From Pseudomonadota bacterium (GTDB lineage Bacteria; Pseudomonadota; Alphaproteobacteria; Rhizobiales; Hyphomicrobiaceae), in the NCBI GenBank assembly GCA_021813195.1, contig JAKALI010000099.1, positions 1 through 10,000 of the forward strand: a stretch of 10,000 nt of DNA, given 5' to 3'. Shown here one piece after another: positions 6,583 through 10,000 of the stretch. Numbering within the stretch: position 1 is the first letter of the stretch; every line of letters starts with the position of its first letter. Below the pieces are notes generated by a model. That model did no database searches and was not told where the DNA came from. It saw nothing but the letters and a program-made list of their open reading frames with translations. A program made the translations under genes and the position numbers.

Positions 6583-8559
6583 TCATCGCCGCATGGCCGG
6601 CAGGCCGGCGAAATAGCCGACGATGCCCCGCTCGTCCACGAGCTTGCGCAACTGCCCCTTGATCTCTGCCGGATACTTGGACAGATCCCCCTCGGCACCG
6701 GGGTGCTGCACGTTGCCGGTAATGTAGGCATGGCCGTTCACGTTGTCGTAGACGCCGAGTCCAGTGTTCTCGCCGCCGGCGGGCGCACTGAAAATGCGCG
6801 CTATTTTCCTCGAGTCGATGTTGTAGGCCCAGGTGAAGTTGTTGAGGTGATTGGCCGAGTCCTCGCCGATGAACAGCGTGCGCATGGCCTCCGAGTAGCG
6901 CACGTTGTCCGGATTGGCCACCATTTCGGTGGCGCATTTGTCGTGGCGGCCGGTGCTGGCATCCTTCGGCTGGCGTGCGCCATGCACGATGGCCATCATG
7001 GTGGTCGCAACCCAGTCACTGGCAATGGGCCGACCGCCTCGGTCCTTCACACTGCCGCCGAGCGTGCTCTCATAGACCGCGCCACACGTCAGATCGACCT
7101 CCTCGCCGGCGAGCTTGATATCGTCTTGCGGGCGGTCCTTGTTCTGCCCGTCGATCATGCCGGCGCGGATATAGCTGATCACGGTGTAGAGCTTCTTGTC
7201 GGCGGCATTGTGGGCCTGGCCCTCCATTTTGGTGAACTCGGTCGTCGCGCCGAGATAGGCGGCGTAGCGGCGGGTCTCAAGAAACGCCGCTGCCTGCTCC
7301 ATGCCGGGCTTCAGCTTGTAGTGGGTGAGCGCCCCCTCGCCGCCCGTGCCGGTATAGATGTAGAGCGGTTTGAAGCCGGCGTATTTCGCCGGATCGGTCT
7401 TCACCGCATCGGCCTGCGCCGTCTCCCAAATGTCGCTGTACTTGATGCCGCGGTCGACGATGGCCTTGATCTCGGCATTCGCCGCATGGCCGAGCCTGAT
7501 CCACTCGAGCTTGGCTGAGCCAAAATTCCGGCCGTCAGTTTGCACCCACTTGGCGGCGTAGAGTGTTCCGGCGGACAGAACCTCAGGCTTGTCGGCCACG
7601 AACATGGCGAGGATCACGTCGTCGCCGTCGTCACCGATATAGACCGTCTTGCGGTCGGGCATGACGTCACCGAGTTCGAACGCCAGCCGGCCCATGGAGT
7701 AATGCTTCACGACACTGGTGTTTCCTTCGGCGGAGACCTTGACCTCGACCAGATGGCCGTAGTGATAGGGATTGGCACCGCCCTGCGCCGCGGTTTTGCC
7801 GGGTGTGCCGAGATACAGGTTCATCGGCTCGAGCGGGCGCGACTCGAAATGCTGGGCGTCGGGCTCGTACTCCTCGCTGCCCAGATGGGACATCCACGGC
7901 GTCGGCGAGCTGTTGCACGGAATCCAGAGGCCATCGACTCCCGACAGGTCGACATTCGACAGCGCGATCGGCGTTAGGCTGCCGGTTGCCGGATCCTGGT
8001 CGAGCACGGTGAGGTTCATCGCCATGGGCAGCGCGCCATAGAGCGCGACCGGCGGCTTGGTCGGATCGACGTTGATCGCCTGCGTGCCGTATTCGAGGTG
8101 GTTGATCAGGAATACGGTGTGGCCCTTGACCCCCTCTACTTTTGCGTTTGGAATGACCAGTAGCGAGGTTCCGTCGGCACCGGCTGACGTGAAGGGACCG
8201 CGGGCGACATTTCCGTTCTGGTCCGGCGCAGACTGCAAGATCGGTTTGCCGGCCTTGTCGACAACGAGCCCTGAAATCCAGCCCGGGACATAGTCGCCCG
8301 AGCGATGCAGGATCTGGTAGCTCAGCGGGAACGTCTTCTTGCTTCCGTCGGCTAGGGTGATGATCGCTTCCGATCGCGTGTAGGGCAGCGCCATCTCGAG
8401 CGCATTCGCTGGCGCCGGCGTCGCAGTGAATTCGACGGCAACGACCTTCAGGACGCCCCCGGGCGTTTGCGCACCCCCGGACGTTTGGGCGCAAACCGTA
8501 CCTGCGAGGCAGCCGAAGATGACGGCCGTAGTTGTGAGAAGAAAGGTGCGAGGTGTCAT
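6583..8559 (-). CDS. Secreted PhoX-like (DUF839) phosphatase
   Basis: PhoX enzymes are iron- and calcium-dependent periplasmic or secreted phosphatases that release phosphate from organic esters during phosphate shortage. The start at 8559 gives 658 residues with a signal peptide (MTPRTFLLTTTAVIFGCLAG, then TVCA and a likely cleavage at 23-24). The mature part has DUF839 hallmarks. CNSSPTPWMSHLGSEE at 215-230 contains the Cys that by family analogy binds iron and the acidic pair after it. HYSMGRLAFELGDVMPDRKTVYIGDD at 286-311 resembles the calcium-binding R-x-x-x-E segment, and a GQAHN segment follows later. The fold is expected to be a beta propeller. The length suits the family. Unlike typical PhoX, no twin-arginine motif is present, and the upstream in-frame extension (to 8664) does not supply a credible one. 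A Pho-box-like site lies about 50-65 nt upstream. The enzyme activity is inferred; the family call is strong. Confidence 0.82.
   Translation of the reverse strand: MTPRTFLLTTTAVIFGCLAGTVCAQTSGGAQTPGGVLKVVAVEFTATPAPANALEMALPYTRSEAIITLADGSKKTFPLSYQILHRSGDYVPGWISGLVVDKAGKPILQSAPDQNGNVARGPFTSAGADGTSLLVIPNAKVEGVKGHTVFLINHLEYGTQAINVDPTKPPVALYGALPMAMNLTVLDQDPATGSLTPIALSNVDLSGVDGLWIPCNSSPTPWMSHLGSEEYEPDAQHFESRPLEPMNLYLGTPGKTAAQGGANPYHYGHLVEVKVSAEGNTSVVKHYSMGRLAFELGDVMPDRKTVYIGDDGDDVILAMFVADKPEVLSAGTLYAAKWVQTDGRNFGSAKLEWIRLGHAANAEIKAIVDRGIKYSDIWETAQADAVKTDPAKYAGFKPLYIYTGTGGEGALTHYKLKPGMEQAAAFLETRRYAAYLGATTEFTKMEGQAHNAADKKLYTVISYIRAGMIDGQNKDRPQDDIKLAGEEVDLTCGAVYESTLGGSVKDRGGRPIASDWVATTMMAIVHGARQPKDASTGRHDKCATEMVANPDNVRYSEAMRTLFIGEDSANHLNNFTWAYNIDSRKIARIFSAPAGGENTGLGVYDNVNGHAYITGNVQHPGAEGDLSKYPAEIKGQLRKLVDERGIVGYFAGLPAMRR
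8455..8490 (-). repeat. Two 18-bp tandem copies coding AQTSGG-AQTPGG
   Basis: Two consecutive 18-nt units, identical at 15 of 18 positions, encode AQTSGG and AQTPGG at residues 24-35 of the PhoX-like protein. They lie at the start of the mature protein, directly after the signal peptide, in a flexible linker where length change would be tolerated. This looks like a small slippage duplication. Confidence 0.7.
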
Positions 8560-8592
8560 GATCGGGCCCGTTGCAGCAAGGATGACCAGTTG

Positions 8593-8626
8593 CGCATAGT
8601 CGGCCACTACGAACCTGTCATGACAG
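8593..8626 (-). promoter_or_regulatory. Possible Pho box and -10 element of the PhoX-like gene
   Basis: Read on the - strand, CTGTCAT (8626-8620) is followed by 4 nt and then GGTTCGT (8615-8609). After exactly 10 nt comes TATGCG (8598-8593), a possible -10. PhoB sites are two 7-bp CTGTCAT-type repeats 4 nt apart and about 10 nt before the -10. The first half is a perfect match, but the second matches at only 3 of 7 positions. The perfect half also forms a 12-bp palindrome, CTGTCATGACAG (8615-8626). Spacing to the start codon at 8559 is plausible for a short leader. The gene type makes phosphate control likely a priori. Confidence 0.4.
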
Positions 8627-8916
8627 TGTCCGCGCCGACACGTCGAGCGGGCGCATTGCTTCACCTCGCCCTCCCGTCACGCTGCCCCCCAGTCAGTTGG
8701 TGGCCTGACGGAGCACAGGTACTCACGTTCCGTACGAAAGCCTGGTCGGGCCTCGCGCCGCCTATATCCGGTCGTGTCGATATGCGCCTTCGGCTTGATG
8801 CTCGGGCGGTTTCAGGCATCTTCCGAGCTATTCCCGGATTAAGGGTCATCCCTGGTTCTGACATCGCCTAATGCGCTTTCGACACGTCATCGACGGTTTG
8901 CTTGCGCTCGCTGCCC

Positions 8917-8945
8917 TTGAACTTTTGCTTTGCACCATCCACATA
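8917..8945 (+). promoter_or_regulatory. Possible promoter of the CopG-like regulator
   Basis: TTGAAC (8917-8922) is a good -35 match. CACATA (8940-8945), 17 nt further on, is a weak -10. Transcription would begin roughly 20 nt before the start codon at 8975. The placement is supported mainly by the ACCATCC repeats that overlap it. Confidence 0.35.
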
Positions 8946-8963
8946 CCATCCAGCAGGATGGTA
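8934..8963 (+). promoter_or_regulatory. Likely autoregulatory operator of the CopG-like gene
   Basis: ACCATCC occurs at 8934-8940 and again at 8945-8951, an 11-bp period that places both copies on the same face of the helix. An inverted copy, GGATGGT, lies at 8956-8962, again 11 bp further along. The last two form a perfect 8-bp inverted repeat (8944-8951 and 8956-8963) around AGCA. The repeats span the probable -10 and lead into the ribosome-binding site AGGAG (8963-8967). Ribbon-helix-helix repressors bind phased repeats of this sort over their own promoters. Confidence 0.55.
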
Positions 8964-8974
8964 GGAGAGCTAGG

Positions 8975-9394
8975 ATGGCCGTTATAGTCCAAGAGTCGCG
9001 CTCAAAGCCAAGCGACTCTGAGAAGATCACGATCAACCTTGGTTATGTCGACCTCGGCCACATCGACCTGTTGGTGGCGGAAAAGTTCTACTCGAACCGC
9101 ACCGACTTCATCCGTACCGCGATCCGCAATCAGCTCGAGCGTCATGCCGAGGCGACCAGGCAATCGGTGGCTCGCAAGACCTTGGATCTTGGCCTACGGC
9201 ACTTCGCGCGCAAGGACCTGGAAGAGGTCCGCGCCAGGGGGCAGACGCTGCAGATCCACGTGCTGGGTCTTGCCAGCATCGCTTATGACGTCACGCCCGA
9301 ACTCGCCCGGGCGACGATCGCCTCGATCGAGGTCTTGGGAGCGTTGCACGCGAGTACGGAAGTGAAAGCCGCTCTGCACGACAGAACTCGCTGA
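8975..9394 (+). CDS. CopG/ribbon-helix-helix family transcriptional regulator
   Basis: This 139-residue protein is a predicted DNA-binding regulator. After about 15 polar residues, KITINLGYVDLGHIDLLVAE begins the ribbon-helix-helix fold: a beta strand (KITINL) that would enter the major groove, then helix 1. Helix 2 is the NRTDFIRTAIRNQLERH segment, giving a DNA-binding domain over about residues 16-58. The C-terminal part (about 65-139) has LQIHVLGLASIAYDVTPELARATIASIEVLGAL, likely an effector or oligomerisation domain. The start was chosen at the ATG with AGGAG 7 nt before it, not at the TTG at 8930, whose extra 15 residues are encoded by the operator-like repeats. As I recall, close relatives in Rhizobiales sit next to PHB-depolymerase-family esterase genes; here the following frame begins like such an esterase. 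Its target may therefore be that gene as well as its own promoter. Confidence 0.82.
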   Translation: MAVIVQESRSKPSDSEKITINLGYVDLGHIDLLVAEKFYSNRTDFIRTAIRNQLERHAEATRQSVARKTLDLGLRHFARKDLEEVRARGQTLQIHVLGLASIAYDVTPELARATIASIEVLGALHASTEVKAALHDRTR

Positions 9395-9401
9395 GCCGTT
9401 G

Positions 9402-9416
9402 TGGCGGAAACCGCCA
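9402..9416. terminator. Short GC-rich hairpin after the CopG-like gene
   Basis: TGGCGG (9402-9407) and CCGCCA (9411-9416) form a 6-bp stem with an AAA loop, 7 nt after the stop codon. There is no T-run, so it may protect the 3' end or attenuate read-through rather than terminate. Confidence 0.25.
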
Positions 9417-9505
9417 TTGGGCCCATCTCATGGCCTGCCACGGATACGAGGGCTTGGCGCCGCTCCGTCCAGACTCGACCTCTGACCGATCATAGGAAAC
9501 CGGCA

Positions 9506-10000
9506 ATGAAAATGACCATGCATCCAGACGTGATCGAGGCCACGCGCCTGACGCGCGAAGGGCGCCTGACTGAGGCTGCTGCCCTCCTCCAACGCATGCT
9601 CCGGAGCGCAATGGAGCCAGACGCCAGAACCGAGGGGCCTCGTGCCACTGGCTGTTCGCCGCCCCTTGGAGCCGCCCACATCGTCGAGCTGACGCCTGAG
9701 ACGATCGTGGCGCCTTCCCCTCGACAGTCTTCGACAACCGGGTCCATCGCAACCAGCTTGTTTGCAACTCTGGTGCGCAAGTCAGGCGCCACCGTGCGGT
9801 CGCGATTTCCCGACTGGATGCATGGTTTCGTCGAGAATGCTGGCCAGATCGACGTGACACTGCCGGGCGCCGCTGCCAAGCTGGCCATGCTGTCCAATGC
9901 GCTGGCGCGCTTCCAGGAGGCGGGCTACGTCTACGTGGGCATGGACCACTTTGCGTTGCCCAACGATGCCTTGGCCGTGGCCAAGCGCCAGGGGCGACTG
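9506..10000 (+). pseudogene. Chimeric open frame: PHB-depolymerase-like N-terminus joined to HemN segment, runs off window
   Basis: The frame from the ATG at 9506 (AGGA at 9494-9497) stays open for 165 codons to the window end. Residues 8-33 (EATRLTREGRLTEAAALLQR core) match the conserved N-terminal helix of PHB-depolymerase-family esterases found next to this kind of CopG regulator. Residues about 40-110 are low-complexity or unassigned. From about residue 113 (near 9842) the sequence becomes HemN, the oxygen-independent coproporphyrinogen III dehydrogenase: IDVTLPGAAAKLAML, then AGYVYVGMDHFALPNDALAV and AKRQGRL. This corresponds to the part after the radical SAM barrel. The esterase domain with its catalytic serine and the HemN CxxxCxxC iron-sulfur site are both absent, so neither activity can be present in what is seen. 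A recombination or deletion that fused two genes is the simplest explanation. A frameless join by misassembly is the alternative. Confidence 0.6.

Larger units (their letters stand above)
8560..8974. other. Divergent regulatory region between the PhoX-like and CopG-like genes
   Basis: About 415 nt separate the two divergent starts. The end nearest the PhoX-like gene holds a possible Pho box and -10 (8593-8626). The end nearest the regulator holds a TTGAAC -35 candidate and ACCATCC repeats (8917-8963). The middle (about 8640-8910) has short open frames on both strands, none with a ribosome-binding site or recognisable protein, so I see no gene there. Confidence 0.6.

Noticed and set aside
6322..7518. 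Long + strand open frame (about 398 codons) opposite the PhoX-like gene
   Set aside because: The - strand carries a full DUF839 protein with a signal peptide and family motifs; the opposite frame is a mirror effect of its third-position GC.
8560..8664. Upstream in-frame extension of the PhoX-like protein as a possible twin-arginine leader
   Set aside because: It contains an RR pair but in a Cys/His-rich context without the following hydrophobic core, and it would bury the real signal peptide and run through the probable promoter.
8661..8864. 67-codon - strand frame between the PhoX-like and regulator genes
   Set aside because: No ribosome-binding site, no recognisable motif, Arg-rich composition typical of chance frames in GC-rich DNA.
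9291..9897. - strand frames opposite the chimeric gene
   Set aside because: The HemN and esterase resemblances are on the + strand; the opposite products match nothing I recognise.

Overview
The window is GC-rich and tightly packed, with GC-biased third codon positions. Its gene content fits a proteobacterium. A CopG-type regulator beside a poly-hydroxybutyrate (PHB) esterase N-terminus, a PhoX-like phosphatase and a short CYTH protein together suggest an alphaproteobacterium of the Rhizobiales/Bradyrhizobiaceae kind. That placement is inferred from protein resemblance recalled without a database search.

Region 1 (1-5022, + strand) is the 3' part of an operon for a rotary A/V-type (archaeal/vacuolar-type) ATPase. 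The order is K (c ring, cut by the window start), F, E, A, B, D. Neighbouring genes overlap or lie 2-3 nt apart, so they are probably co-transcribed and translationally coupled. A has an intact P-loop and catalytic Glu. B lacks a P-loop, as non-catalytic B subunits do, and keeps the PSLSR arginine. F and D form the central rotor, E is a peripheral-stalk subunit, and K carries one Glu-containing membrane hairpin. Subunits I and C and the second stalk subunit are not visible and may lie upstream.

Region 2 (5023-5462, + strand) is debris. A short piece resembling an IS21-type (IstA) transposase runs in frame into the C-terminal end of a family-1 glycosyltransferase, whose last residues are shifted into another frame.

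Region 3 (5449-8559, - strand) holds, in transcription order, a secreted PhoX/DUF839-family phosphatase, an 82-residue unknown protein with a very strong Shine-Dalgarno (SD) sequence, and a short CYTH (triphosphate tunnel) phosphatase. A possible half-degenerate Pho box sits at the right distance from a -10-like element upstream of the PhoX-like gene. A hairpin downstream of it may end its transcript.

Region 4 (8560-10000, + strand) holds a ribbon-helix-helix regulator with a likely autoregulatory operator (direct and inverted ACCATCC copies over its promoter and leader). After it comes an open frame running off the window whose start resembles a PHB-depolymerase-family esterase but whose visible end is unmistakably the middle-to-C-terminal part of HemN. 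This looks like a chimeric remnant.

No RNA genes, CRISPR arrays or intact mobile elements were seen.
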